Shown: positions 33,589 through 43,100 of the stretch, piece by piece
Layout: each line of letters opens with the position of its first letter
Position numbering within the stretch: position 1 is the first letter of the stretch
NCBI RefSeq assembly: GCF_050946405.1
Contig: NZ_JBMNUS010000008.1
Span: 124,001 to 188,000 of the forward strand
Reading direction: 5' to 3'
Length of the DNA stretch: 64,000 bases
DNA from: Pseudochelatococcus sp050946405
GTDB lineage: Bacteria > Pseudomonadota > Alphaproteobacteria > Rhizobiales > Beijerinckiaceae
Notes under the pieces: generated by a model
What the model was told of the DNA's origin: nothing
The model's input: the letters and a program-made list of their open reading frames with translations, nothing else
Database searches by the model: none
Translations under genes and position numbers: made by a program

Positions 33589-34833
33589 TCACGCGCCGGC
33601 GCGGCGCAACACCAGCCTGCGCTCGGTCCACCAGATGACCGCCAGCCCGATCAGGCTGAACGAAAGATAGCCGAACGCCAGCGGCAGCACCGTGCCGTCG
33701 AACGCCTGCCCGACGGCGAGCCCGAAAATGGCGCTCAGCGCCGTCGTCGTCGCACCGATGATGGAGGACGCCGTTCCCGCGATCCGTCCCATCGGCTCCA
33801 TGGCGAGCGCGTTGAAGTTCGGCACCGACAGGCTGAAAAGGAAGTTCAGGCTCGCCAGCAGGATCGCGAAGGGCACCAGCGGCGGGTGCCCGCCATAGAA
33901 AAGCGACACCAGCACCAGCACCAGCGCCGTGAGCACGAACGCCACCGCGCATATGTGGGAAAGCCGACGCGGCCCCATGCGCCGCACCAGATGCGCGTTG
34001 GCGAAGGAGGCGATGCCCATCGCCGCCGCGATCAGACCGAACACGAGCGGAAACCACGCGCCGAGCGCGTAGACGTCCGTTTCCAGTATCTGCTGCGCCG
34101 AGTTGATATAGCCCATCAGCGTGCCCAGCATCAGGCTGATCGCCAGCGTATAGCCGAAGGTGACGCGGTTCGTGACGCACTGGCGGAAGCCCTCCAGCAC
34201 CGCCCCGGCGGAAGGCTTCATGCGGTTGCCGGGAGCAAGCGTCTCGGGCATGCGCAGGAGGAACCACAGGAGAAGCGCCAGACCCAGCCCGAGCATGCTC
34301 ACGAAGATCAGCCGCCAGGACCCGAAGAGCAGGATCAGCGCGCCGCTGCCGGGCGCGATGACCGGGCCGATGATGAACACCATCATCACGAACGACATCA
34401 CGCGGGCCATTTCCTGCCCGTGATAACGGTCGCGCACGATGGTCATCACCAGCACCCGCGACGCCGCCGCCCCCACGCCCTGCACCACGCGCGCCGCGAG
34501 CAGCGTCTCGAAACTGGTCGCCACGATCGCCAGCGCCGTGCCCGCGAGGTAGATCGCAAGGCCGATGAGCATGGACGGCCTGCGCCCGATGGCGTCGGAC
34601 AACGGCCCGTAGAAAAGCTGGCTGACGGCGAAGCCGATCATGTAGCTCGAAATGATGAACTGCACCTCGCTGGCGTGCGAGAGGCCGAACTCGTGCTGGA
34701 TCGGCACGAAGGCCGGCAGCAGGTTGTCGATGGACAGCGCGATGATGGACATCATCAGCGCGATCAGCGCAATGAACTCGCCGAAAGGAGGATAGCGGAC
34801 AGCACGTTCCGACGCGGGCGCCGTTGAGGTCAT
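33589..34833 (-). CDS. Bcr/CflA family drug resistance transporter
   Basis: A 414-residue MFS protein with 12 hydrophobic segments. Bcr/CflA traits include IALSIDNLLPAFVPIQHEFG in helix 1, SQLFYGPLSDAIGRRPSMLI in loop 2-3, and VQGVGAAASRVLVMTIVRD in helix 4-5. Proton-coupled export of drugs such as bicyclomycin or chloramphenicol, or of amino acids, is typical; the real substrate is unknown. It converges on the SbcC-like gene and is followed upstream, after a 68-base gap, by a LysE-type exporter on the same strand. Confidence 0.9.
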   Translation of the reverse strand: MTSTAPASERAVRYPPFGEFIALIALMMSIIALSIDNLLPAFVPIQHEFGLSHASEVQFIISSYMIGFAVSQLFYGPLSDAIGRRPSMLIGLAIYLAGTALAIVATSFETLLAARVVQGVGAAASRVLVMTIVRDRYHGQEMARVMSFVMMVFIIGPVIAPGSGALILLFGSWRLIFVSMLGLGLALLLWFLLRMPETLAPGNRMKPSAGAVLEGFRQCVTNRVTFGYTLAISLMLGTLMGYINSAQQILETDVYALGAWFPLVFGLIAAAMGIASFANAHLVRRMGPRRLSHICAVAFVLTALVLVLVSLFYGGHPPLVPFAILLASLNFLFSLSVPNFNALAMEPMGRIAGTASSIIGATTTALSAIFGLAVGQAFDGTVLPLAFGYLSFSLIGLAVIWWTERRLVLRRAGA

Positions 34834-34901
34834 GATGGGGAATGTCCTGAAACATCGGGCGCCGACCGGCGCCCTTTATGGAAAGTATGGAGAAACGGCC
34901 G

Positions 34902-35543
34902 TTACCTGCCGGCGGCGAGCCTCACCCCCAGCCCGATCAGCGCCGCCCCCATCAGCGCGTCGAACGGACGTCGCAACCGCGCGTAGACCTTGCGCACACT
35001 TCGTGACGAAAATATCACGGCCAAAGTGGAGAACCAGCCGAGCGCCACACCCGCGACGATGGCGACGGTGGCGGCATAGACGCCGTGCGGCGCGCCCACC
35101 GGCAACACGGTGACGAAGAGGCTACCGAAGAACGCGGCGGATTTGGGGTTGGTCATGCCCACGAGAAAACCCCGCCGCGCGGACGGCCACAGGGCGGCGG
35201 CGCGGCCGCTCTCGCCCACTTCCGCCTGCGTCACTTCAGGCACCCCGCCGCCGTGGCGCAGGCCGTGGAGCATGCGCAGCCCGAGATAGACCAGATAGGC
35301 CGCGCCGACGAGGCGCAGGATATCGTAGGCCCAGGAGATCCGGGACAACACCACGCCGAACCCGAACACGGCGAGCGCGGCCCAGATCGCGCAGGCCGCG
35401 CCCACCCCCAACGCCGCGCCGAGGCCGAAGCGGCGCCCGAGCAGGGAATGCGAGGTGACGGCGATGAAATCCGGCCCCGGACTGATGCAGGCCAGCAGCA
35501 TGACACCCGCAAGCGTCAGCAATTGTGGAAGAAACTCAACCAT
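34902..35543 (-). CDS. LysE family amino acid exporter
   Basis: A 213-residue membrane protein with about six hydrophobic helices. The N-terminal ACISPGPDFIAVTSHSLLGR matches the LysE/RhtB signature (P-G-P), and RGFLVGMTNPKSAAFFGSLF is the second conserved block. It exports amino acids or related compounds. The start at 35543 (MVEFLPQLL) fits the family; the frame continues upstream without similarity. Divergent from the znu locus, with about 200 bases between. Confidence 0.9.
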   Translation of the reverse strand: MVEFLPQLLTLAGVMLLACISPGPDFIAVTSHSLLGRRFGLGAALGVGAACAIWAALAVFGFGVVLSRISWAYDILRLVGAAYLVYLGLRMLHGLRHGGGVPEVTQAEVGESGRAAALWPSARRGFLVGMTNPKSAAFFGSLFVTVLPVGAPHGVYAATVAIVAGVALGWFSTLAVIFSSRSVRKVYARLRRPFDALMGAALIGLGVRLAAGR

Positions 35544-35689
35544 GTGCGATCCGCTTCCCCTTGTTTTAAGCGAAACTAGCAGAGGCCCGTCCCGCCAGGT
35601 AGGCTGCTTTCGGATGGGCTCCAATGCGTCACACTCCTGACCGGAGGCGGCGCATCCGGCATCGTTCGCCGGCGGTTGTAATTTGGGCG

Positions 35690-35706
35690 TGATATACTAT
35701 AACATT
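35690..35706 (+). promoter_or_regulatory. Zur-like zinc operator upstream of znuCB
   Basis: TGATATACTATAACATT is a near-palindrome that differs at one position from the alphaproteobacterial Zur consensus as I recall it (TGTTATAnTATAACATT). It overlaps a possible -10 hexamer (TATACT at 35693). It lies 34 bases before the TTG start of the small peptide that precedes znuC, so zinc-replete Zur would block transcription of the whole unit. Confidence 0.65.
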
Positions 35707-35739
35707 CTTCTGAATAACGCGACGCGAGGAGGAAGGCGG

Positions 35740-35868
35740 TTGCCCGGCGACATCGAAGGCGAGAACGGTTCCGTCCTGCGCAATTCCGCCCTGGGTCGCC
35801 TGCGTCTGGCGGCGATTCTGGCGGTGTTTCTGTGGGTCGTGGCATTCTGGGCGATGGACTGGATCTGA
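35740..35868 (+). CDS. Small membrane peptide translationally coupled to znuC
   Basis: Forty-two codons from TTG at 35740, with a strong ribosome site (GAGGAGG seven bases upstream). The frame continues upstream to an ATG at 35683-35685, but that would start inside the Zur-like box, so the TTG is preferred. The N-terminus is polar (PGDIEGENGSVLR); the C-terminus is one hydrophobic segment (LRLAAILAVFLWVVAFWAMD). The stop overlaps the znuC start (TGATG). This suggests cotranslation with the zinc importer; its role is unknown. It could also be a leader peptide that only sets znuC translation. Confidence 0.55.
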   Translation: MPGDIEGENGSVLRNSALGRLRLAAILAVFLWVVAFWAMDWI

Positions 35869-36674
35869 TGGCGGCGAACGCGCACGGTCATGGGCATATG
35901 GTGTCGGGCGATCATGGCCGCATCGCGGCCGCAGCGCCACGAATCCGGCTGGAGAACGTCACCCTTGCCTATCGCCGCCACCCGGCGGTGCATCATCTCT
36001 CGGGCGAGTTCGCGCCGGGTTCGCTCACGGCTGTCGTGGGGCCCAACGGCGCGGGCAAGTCTACGCTGCTGAAGGCGATCATGGGCAACCTGCGGCCCGA
36101 CTCCGGCCGCATCGACATTTCCGGCATCGATCGGCGCGACATCGCATATTTGCAGCAGATCAGCGAGCTGGACCGCAGTTTTCCGATCTGCGTGCTCGAT
36201 CTCGTCTCGATGGGCCTGTGGCGTCGCTGCGGGGCCTTCGGCGGGATGACGGCGGCCATGATGCGGCGGGTGAAGGAAGCCATCGCCACCGTGGGCCTCG
36301 CGGACCTCGCCGACCGCCCCATCGGCACGCTGTCCGGCGGGCAGTTCCAGCGCGCGCTCTTCGCGCGCATGCTGCTTCAGGACGCCCGCCTTCTGCTTCT
36401 CGACGAGCCGTTCACGGCGCTGGACATGAGGACCACGGCCGACCTGCTCGGCCTCATCCGCGACTGGCACGGCGAAAACCGCACCATCATCGCGGTGCTG
36501 CACGACATCGACCTCGTGCGGGAGCATTTTCCGCAGGCGCTGCTGCTCGCGCGCTCGAAGGTGGCATGGGGAGAGGCGGCGCAGGTGCTCACCGCCGCCA
36601 ACATGTTGCAGGCGCGGCGCATGTGCGAGGGGTTCGATGCGGATGCCCCCGTCTGCCATCGCGACGCGGCCTGA
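35868..36674 (+). CDS. znuC: Zinc ABC transporter, ATP-binding protein
   Basis: The cytoplasmic ATPase of a zinc (or manganese) importer, 268 residues. Walker A is AVVGPNGAGKSTLLKAIMG, the signature LSGGQFQRALFARML, Walker B LLLLDEPFTALD, and the H-loop VLHDIDLV. The N-terminal 20 residues include HGHGHMVSGDHG, a histidine-rich patch suited to metal binding. Zinc rather than manganese is favoured by the Zur-like box upstream and by a znuA with a histidine-rich loop at 48697. It is followed by the permease after 10 bases. Confidence 0.88.
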   Translation: MAANAHGHGHMVSGDHGRIAAAAPRIRLENVTLAYRRHPAVHHLSGEFAPGSLTAVVGPNGAGKSTLLKAIMGNLRPDSGRIDISGIDRRDIAYLQQISELDRSFPICVLDLVSMGLWRRCGAFGGMTAAMMRRVKEAIATVGLADLADRPIGTLSGGQFQRALFARMLLQDARLLLLDEPFTALDMRTTADLLGLIRDWHGENRTIIAVLHDIDLVREHFPQALLLARSKVAWGEAAQVLTAANMLQARRMCEGFDADAPVCHRDAA

Positions 36675-36684
36675 TCATCTCATC

Positions 36685-37569
36685 ATGCTTTACGATTTTC
36701 TCATCTTGCCCTTCGCCGATTACGGTTTCATGCGCCGCGCGCTCGCGGGCTGCCTCGCGCTGTCGCTCGGCGGTTGCCCGCTCGGCATCCTGCTCGTGCT
36801 GCGCCGCATGAGTCTGATGGGCGACGCCCTCGCCCACGCCATCCTTCCGGGCGCTGCGATCGGCTTTCTGGTCGCCGGCCTCTCGCTGGCGGCGATGACC
36901 ATCGGCGGCATCGCCACGGGGCTTGCGGTGGCGCTGTCGGCGGGGCTCGTCTCGCGCGCCACGCCGTTGCGGGAGGATGCGAGCTTCGCGGCCTTCTACC
37001 TGATTTCGCTCGGCCTCGGCGTGCTGATCGTCTCGATGCGCGGCTCGAACATGGATCTGCTGCATGTCCTGTTCGGCACGGTGCTGGCTCTCGACGACGC
37101 CGCACTGATCCTCATCGTTTCCATCGCGACGGTGACGTTGCTGACGCTCGCAGTCATTTACCGGCCGTTGATTCTGGAATGCCTCGATCCCGGTTTCCTG
37201 CGCGCCGTTGGCGGCGGGCGGGTCATCGGCCTGGGGCCGCTCATTCATCTCGGCTTCGTCGCGCTGGTGGTGCTCAATCTCGTCGGCGGCTTTCAGGCGC
37301 TCGGCACGCTGATGGTCGTGGGCCTGATCATGCTCCCGGCCGTCGCCGCCCGCTTCTGGTCGCAGAGCGTATCGGGGCAGATGGCAACGGCCGTGATCTT
37401 CGGCATCGTCTCGAGCGTCGCCGGCCTTCTCGCCTCCTACCACTGGAGCGCGCCCGCCTCCCCCGCCATCATTCTCGCGGCGGGAAGCCTTTATATCCTC
37501 TCAGTCATCGCGGGGCGATACGACAGTATCGCCGCCAGCGCCATTCAACTTCGCCACAAGACCGGCTGA
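36685..37569 (+). CDS. znuB: Zinc ABC transporter, permease
   Basis: A 294-residue inner-membrane permease of the ABC-3 family with about eight hydrophobic segments. Family features are LRRMSLMGDALAHAILPGAA in the early cytoplasmic loop, GSNMDLLHVLFGTVL, and GGFQALGTLMVVGLIMLPAV in the second half. Works with znuC and the binding protein znuA; znuA is not adjacent but lies about 11 kb away. The start at 36685 (MLYDFLILPF) fits the family. The gene ends 39 bases from a convergent FliJ-like gene. Confidence 0.88.
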   Translation: MLYDFLILPFADYGFMRRALAGCLALSLGGCPLGILLVLRRMSLMGDALAHAILPGAAIGFLVAGLSLAAMTIGGIATGLAVALSAGLVSRATPLREDASFAAFYLISLGLGVLIVSMRGSNMDLLHVLFGTVLALDDAALILIVSIATVTLLTLAVIYRPLILECLDPGFLRAVGGGRVIGLGPLIHLGFVALVVLNLVGGFQALGTLMVVGLIMLPAVAARFWSQSVSGQMATAVIFGIVSSVAGLLASYHWSAPASPAIILAAGSLYILSVIAGRYDSIAASAIQLRHKTG

Positions 37570-37608
37570 GGCGAAGCCGCCGCAGCCTCCAAGCCGGCGG
37601 CGTCGATG

Positions 37609-37986
37609 TTACGGATGCGCCGCGCCCGCCGCGCGCAGCGCCGGGCGCTCGCGCACGGCCTCCCGGTCGTCAAGCGCTTCCGCCTTGCGCAGTTCGGACA
37701 GCGCCTCGTCGAGATCGGCGAGCGCCTCGTTGAGCTGGCTTTTCAGGTCGTCGGCCGATTGCAGCAGGTTGTCGCGCCGCTGGGCGGCGGCGCGCGCATA
37801 GGTCGGATAGGCGAAATGATTGACGTCGGTGATGCCCGAGCGTTTTTCTTCCGCGGCGATTTCCCTGTCGAGATCCTCCGCCATGCGCTGGAAATCGGCA
37901 ATCATCGCCTCGATCTGCGCCAGGCGGCGGCGCTTCTCCTGAACGCGGAATGTCTTCAACTGCACGATGCCGCTGCGAGGTCTCAT
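37609..37986 (-). CDS. FliJ-like coiled-coil protein
   Basis: A 125-residue helical protein that resembles alphaproteobacterial FliJ proteins (usually annotated flagellar export protein FliJ): IVQLKTFRVQEKRRRLAQIE, IADFQRMAEDLDREIAAEEK, then GITDVNHFAYPTYARAAAQRR and a coil to the end. FliJ is the soluble stalk-like chaperone of the flagellar type III ATPase. In many rhizobia this gene lies beside ctrA and away from other flagellar genes; here no flagellar or ctrA gene is near. The start at 37986 (MRPRSGIVQ) is favoured because homologues begin there. A link to the T3SS-like genes at 13984-25318 is possible but not supported by position. Confidence 0.68.
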   Translation of the reverse strand: MRPRSGIVQLKTFRVQEKRRRLAQIEAMIADFQRMAEDLDREIAAEEKRSGITDVNHFAYPTYARAAAQRRDNLLQSADDLKSQLNEALADLDEALSELRKAEALDDREAVRERPALRAAGAAHP

Positions 37987-38152
37987 CGCTGATAATGCTC
38001 CCGTCAGACGCAGCCGACTCTCCGGCTCCGGTCGATGCTCGCAGCCATCTTCACCGATGCAGGTTGATCCTTCGTTACCGACCCGAGGATACGCCGCCGT
38101 CGCCATTTTTCGAGACGCGGCGGCATGTTATATCGACAGGCGCCGACAGCGT

Positions 38153-38986
38153 TCAGAGGTCTAGCGTCACCGTCACGGGCGCATGATCGGAGGGCCGCTC
38201 CCAGCCGCGCACGTCGCGCGCGACGGCGGAGGCCGTGAGCGCGGGCGCGAGATCGGGCGCGAGCCAGACGTGATCGAGGCGTCGCCCCTTGTCGGCGGCG
38301 GACCAATCCGGCGAACGATAGCTCCACCAGGTGAAAACCTTCTCGGGCTCCGGCGTCAGCGTGCGCACCGCATCGACGTAGCCGCTCGTCCGCCGGAAAG
38401 CCTCCAGCCCTTCCGTCTCCACGGGCGTGTGGCTGACGACGCCCAGCAGTGCCTTGTGGTTCCAGACGTCCGTCTCATAGGGGGCGATGTTGAGATCGCC
38501 GACCAGAATGCTCGGCCGGCCGGCCGGCCGTTCGCTCTCGTTCCATTCGCCCAGCTCGTTGAGAAAGGCGAGCTTGTGCGCGAATCGGGGATTGATTTCG
38601 GGATCGGGAATATCGCCGCCCGCCGGTACATAAAAGTTGTGGATACGCACGCCCTTGGCGCGTCCCTTGGGGCCGCCGGCGGCGCCCGTGCCCGCCAGCT
38701 CCACCGTGATGTGGCGCGAATCGTCCTTGTCGCAAAAGCGCCTCATCTCGACATCGGCGAAAGGAATGCGCGAGACGATCGCAACCCCGTGATAGCCCTT
38801 CTGTCCATTGAGCGCGATGTGCTGATAGCCGAGCGCGCGCAGCGCCGCCGAGGGAAACTGGGCGTTGGGGCACTTCGTTTCCTGAAGGCACAACACGTCA
38901 GGCTCGTGCTCGGCGAGAAAGCGCGTCACCTGTTCGATGCGCAGTCGGACGGAATTGATGTTCCAGGTGGTGATCGAGAACGACAC
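38153..38986 (-). CDS. xthA: Exodeoxyribonuclease III (AP endonuclease family)
   Basis: Cuts DNA at abasic sites and degrades 3' ends in base excision repair. The 277-residue protein has all conserved motifs: TTWNINSVRLR, VLCLQETKCP, YHGVAIVSR, FYVPAGGDIPDPE, LVGDLNIAPYETDVWN, RLDHVWLA, and ERPSDHAPVTVTL at the C-terminus. The start is set at the GTG at 38986, since homologues begin MSFSITTWN; the frame runs on 31 codons upstream. It lies after lolA on the same strand, a usual alphaproteobacterial order. Confidence 0.94.
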   Translation of the reverse strand: MSFSITTWNINSVRLRIEQVTRFLAEHEPDVLCLQETKCPNAQFPSAALRALGYQHIALNGQKGYHGVAIVSRIPFADVEMRRFCDKDDSRHITVELAGTGAAGGPKGRAKGVRIHNFYVPAGGDIPDPEINPRFAHKLAFLNELGEWNESERPAGRPSILVGDLNIAPYETDVWNHKALLGVVSHTPVETEGLEAFRRTSGYVDAVRTLTPEPEKVFTWWSYRSPDWSAADKGRRLDHVWLAPDLAPALTASAVARDVRGWERPSDHAPVTVTLDL

Positions 38987-39094
38987 GGGAAACTCTTCGA
39001 CAGGACCGACGGGGCGGATGGTGCAGCCACGGCGCGGATGAAAGGCAGAAACAGCTTGCCCCTCATCCCCGTTCCGCACAAGCCCGCATCGCGG

Positions 39095-40063
39095 TCAGCG
39101 GCGCGTCACCTGCACGCCCGACAGCGCGACGGTGGTGTCGTAGCCCTGCGGATCGACGATCCGCCACTCGCGCAGCACGTCGCCGCGGGCATCGTACCGC
39201 AGCGTGACGGTGGAGGTGCCGCCGAGCGTGGCGCTGTCCTCCAGCGTGATATCGACGGCGCCGGAAGGCGCGATGTCGACGTTCCTCACCTTGACGTCGC
39301 GCGCCAGATCGACGTTGTCGCGCAGCAGGAACTTCAGCGGCGTCTGGCCGATGGAATAGACGTCGTTCGTGCGCAGCTTCGAATCCCTGACCGCGACCGA
39401 ACGGCCGTCGGCGACGATTTCGAGCGTGCTCGGGGGATCGTAGGCGAAACGCAACCTGCCGGGCCGCTGCACATAGAGCGTGCCGCCTGCCTGGCGGCCG
39501 TCCGCTCCGGTTTGCAGGAAACGCGCGGTGAGCGTGTTGATGCCGTTGAGGTAGGCGTTGACGCGCGCCACGGCCTCGGCGGCGTTGCGCGGCACGTCGG
39601 CGGCGGGGCGTGCCGGCCGCTGCGCCACGACGGCGGGTTGCGCGGCGGCGGGTGTCGGGGCGATCGCCACGGGCTCCGGGGCGGGGATCGGTGCGCCCGC
39701 GACAGCACCGCCCAGCCCGGCCGGCCGGCGCGGCGGCAACGGCATCGCGGTCGTCGCCGGCGCGGGTGCGACGGCGGTTGCGGGCCCCGTCACGGACAGA
39801 GGCGTAAGGGGCGCGGGCGGCGCGGAGGCTCCGGCGGGCGAACGTCTTGCGGGCGGCGCCGGCGGCGCGGGCGCGGCGGGCGGCGCTTCCGGCGCATAAA
39901 CGGGCGCCGGCGGCGGGGAAGCCTGTTGCTCGTTCTTGAAGAGACCGTCGAGAAAACGGCTCAGCGGATCCTGCGCGTGCCCCGCCGTCGCCGGCAATAT
40001 CGACACGGCCACGATCATCGCACGCAGGGTTGCGGACTGCCGCCGCGAATACCGTCTCGTCAT
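39095..40063 (-). CDS. lolA: LolA-type outer-membrane lipoprotein carrier with Pro/Ala-rich linker
   Basis: A 322-residue periplasmic protein. It has a signal peptide (MTRRYSRRQSATLRAMIVAV, ATAGHA cleavage region), then a long Pro/Ala-rich segment (about 45-155), then the LolA fold (about 160-322) with ARVNAYLNGINTLTARFLQT, GTLYVQRPGRLRFAYDPPS, and LRYDARGDVLREW near the end. LolA ferries lipoproteins from LolCDE to the outer membrane. The proline-rich linker makes it longer than E. coli LolA (about 200) and is a frequent alphaproteobacterial trait. It lies between ftsK and xthA. Confidence 0.85.
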   Translation of the reverse strand: MTRRYSRRQSATLRAMIVAVSILPATAGHAQDPLSRFLDGLFKNEQQASPPPAPVYAPEAPPAAPAPPAPPARRSPAGASAPPAPLTPLSVTGPATAVAPAPATTAMPLPPRRPAGLGGAVAGAPIPAPEPVAIAPTPAAAQPAVVAQRPARPAADVPRNAAEAVARVNAYLNGINTLTARFLQTGADGRQAGGTLYVQRPGRLRFAYDPPSTLEIVADGRSVAVRDSKLRTNDVYSIGQTPLKFLLRDNVDLARDVKVRNVDIAPSGAVDITLEDSATLGGTSTVTLRYDARGDVLREWRIVDPQGYDTTVALSGVQVTRR

Positions 40064-40167
40064 GTCACCTTCTGCACCAGAGCGCCGCGCCGACGCCTTC
40101 AACACCGGGATATGGCGAATGTGCCTACTCCGTTGCAAGACTATCCGGCAAAATCAAGATCGACCCG

Positions 40168-43100
40168 TCACCCCTGCTCCGCATGCTCATCGCCGCCGAG
40201 CAGTATTTCGCGCTTTCCGGCATGGTTGGCCGGGCCGACGATGCCTTCCAGCTCCATGCGCTCCATGATCGAGGCCGCGCGGTTGTAGCCGATCTGCAAG
40301 CGACGCTGGATGTAGGATGTCGACGCCTTCTTGTCGCGCAGCACGATGGCGATGGCCTGATCGTAAAGATCGTTGCCGCCGGCGGAACCCTGCGTCGTGT
40401 TGTCGAACACCGCGCCGCCGTCCGACTCGGCCGCGCCGTCCTCCTCCGCCGTGACGGCTTCGAGATATTGCGGCCTTCCCTGCGTCTTGAGATGCGCGAC
40501 GATCTTCTCCACCTCGTCGTCGGAGACGAACGGGCCGTGCACGCGAACCACGCGCCCGCCGCCCGCCATGTAGAGCATGTCGCCCTGCCCCAGAAGCTGC
40601 TCCGCCCCCTGCTCGCCGAGAATGGTGCGGCTGTCGATCTTGGACGTGACCTGGAACGAGATGCGGGTCGGGAAGTTCGCCTTGATGGTGCCGGTGATGA
40701 CGTCGACCGAGGGGCGCTGCGTGGCGAGGATGACGTGGATGCCGGCGGCGCGCGCCATCTGCGCCAGACGCTGGATGGTCCCTTCGATCTCCTTGCCCGC
40801 GACCATCATCAGGTCGGCCATCTCGTCGACGACGATGACGATGTAGGGCAGCGGTTCGAGGTCCATCATCTCGTCTTCGTAGATGGCCTCTCCGGTATCC
40901 TTGTCGAAACCGACCTGCACGGTGCGGGTGATGACCTCGCCGCGCGCCTTGGCGTCGCGCACGCGGGCGTTGAATCCGTCGATGTTGCGCACCGACAGTT
41001 TCGACATCTTCTTGTAGCGCTCCTCCATCTCGCGCACGGCCCATTTCAGCGCCACGACCGCCTTCTTGGGATCGGTGACGACGGGCGTGAGCAGGTGCGG
41101 AATGCCGTCGTAGATGGAAAGTTCGAGCATCTTGGGATCGACCATGATCAGCCGGCATTCCTCGGGCCGAAGCCGGTAGAGGAGCGACATGATCATGGTG
41201 TTGATGGCCACCGACTTGCCTGAGCCCGTCGTGCCCGCCACCAGCAGATGCGGCATGCGCGCCAGATCGGCGATGACGGGTTCGCCGCCGATGGTCTTGC
41301 CGAGACAGAGCGCCAGCTTGAACTTCGACTTCTGGAACTCCTCGGAGGCCAGCGATTCGCGCAGGTAGACGGTTTCGCGCCGCGCGTTGGGCAGTTCGAT
41401 GCCGATGGCGTTGCGGCCGGGCACCACCGCCACGCGCGCCGAGATCGCGCTCATGGAGCGGGCGATGTCGTCGGCGAGCGAGATCACGCGCGAGGATTTC
41501 GTGCCCGGCGCGGGCTCCAGCTCATACAGCGTGACGACCGGGCCGGGGCGCACGTGGATGATGTCGCCGCGCACGCCGAAGTCTTCGAGCGTGCTTTCCA
41601 GCAGCGCCGCGTTCTGCTCCAGCGCATCCTCGGAAATGGTGTCCTTCGGTCCGGTGGGCAGCGCGAGCACCGACAGCGGCGGCATCTCGTACTCGCCGGC
41701 AGCCGCGATCGTCTGCTGCACGCGGCGCGTCGTGACGCCGGGCGAAGGCTGCTGGCGCGCCGCCGGCGCTTCGACCACCGCCCGCCGGGAAACCGGCGCT
41801 TCCGTGCGTGCGGGAACAGCGGGCCGCGGCGCAGGTCGGGGAGCGGGTTGCGGCGCGCGGGCCGCGACGGGCGGCGGAGCGGCGGACGGATCGTCGTCGT
41901 TGGAGGGCGCGAGCGCGGGCGGGCGCATCGTGTGCCGCAAGATCACCGGCGGGGCGAGGGCATCGTCGTCGGGAGACGGCTCGTCCGCGAACGGACTGCC
42001 CGCATGCGGGGCGTCGCCGCTGAAATCCGCCTCCTCGCCACGCGGCGGATCGAACACCAGGCGATCTTCCGGCCGGCCGCTTTCGGTGTCCGCCGGCGAC
42101 AGATCGACCTCGACGCCATAATAATGCTCGTCGCCCGGCGCGTCGCGGAAAACGCCGCGATCGTCCGCGTTCTCGAATGCCGGCTCGTCCGCCGGCGCGA
42201 AATCATCCGCCAGCGACATGTCGTGCGCGTCATCGCCCCGCGTCAGGCGCTGGCGCTCGGCCAGTTCGCGATCGGTGCTGCGCGTGAAGCGCACGTTGGG
42301 CGGTAACTGGAACGGCTTGCGCCATGCGGGAACCTCGTCCCGCATCTCTTCTGCGGGCGGCGGAAGATCGGGCGCCAGCCTTTCCGCCATCGTTTCGGGC
42401 TCGAAAGCGGCCGGCAGATCCGGGGCGGCGGCAGGGATATGCACCTGCACGCGCGAGGAGCGCTCCCGCGCGGGAGCGAAGGCCGCGACCTCCGGCGGGA
42501 TGTCGTCGAAAGCGTCGATGCTTGCAGGGGTGGCCGGCGCAGGCGCAGCCGGCACGTCCATCGGCTGATACACGCCGGCGAACATGGGCTCCTGCATGGC
42601 GCGCGCGGTTGCCGGCGCGCGCCTATCCAGCGGATCGGGCCGGCGAAACCGGCGCACGAGGGCCGTTTTCGCGGTCATCAGCGCATGAATCGCCGCACCC
42701 AGCGACACGATGCCCCAACCGGGCTCATCGCGGCCGTCGTCTTCGGCCGGCGACATCTCGTACGGATCGTCGGGGGAAGGCTCGCGCGCCGGCTGCGCGA
42801 GGCCGAAACCCGACGCCGCCGACAAAGCGAGTATCGCCACCGCCGCGTAGATAAGGCCCCCGATCAGCGCGCCGATGCCGCCACCGCCGAAAAGTCCGTG
42901 CCCGCCGAACAGCAGCGCGTCGCCCACCACGCCGCCGAGCCCGGAAGGCAGCGGCCAGCGAGCGGTTTCCGGCAAGGCGCTCGCCACCGCGGCGGCGGCG
43001 CCCGCGCCCACCAGCCAGAGCCCCAGCCGCAGCAACGGCCGCGGCAGGGGGCGGCGGCTGACGAGCCGGATCGCCCACACCGCGCAGGGCAAAAGCAGCG

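Noticed and set aside
38183..40288. A 701-codon plus-strand frame across xthA and lolA
   Set aside because: It spans two well-recognised minus-strand genes and the gap between them, and ends in low-complexity Gly/Arg runs.
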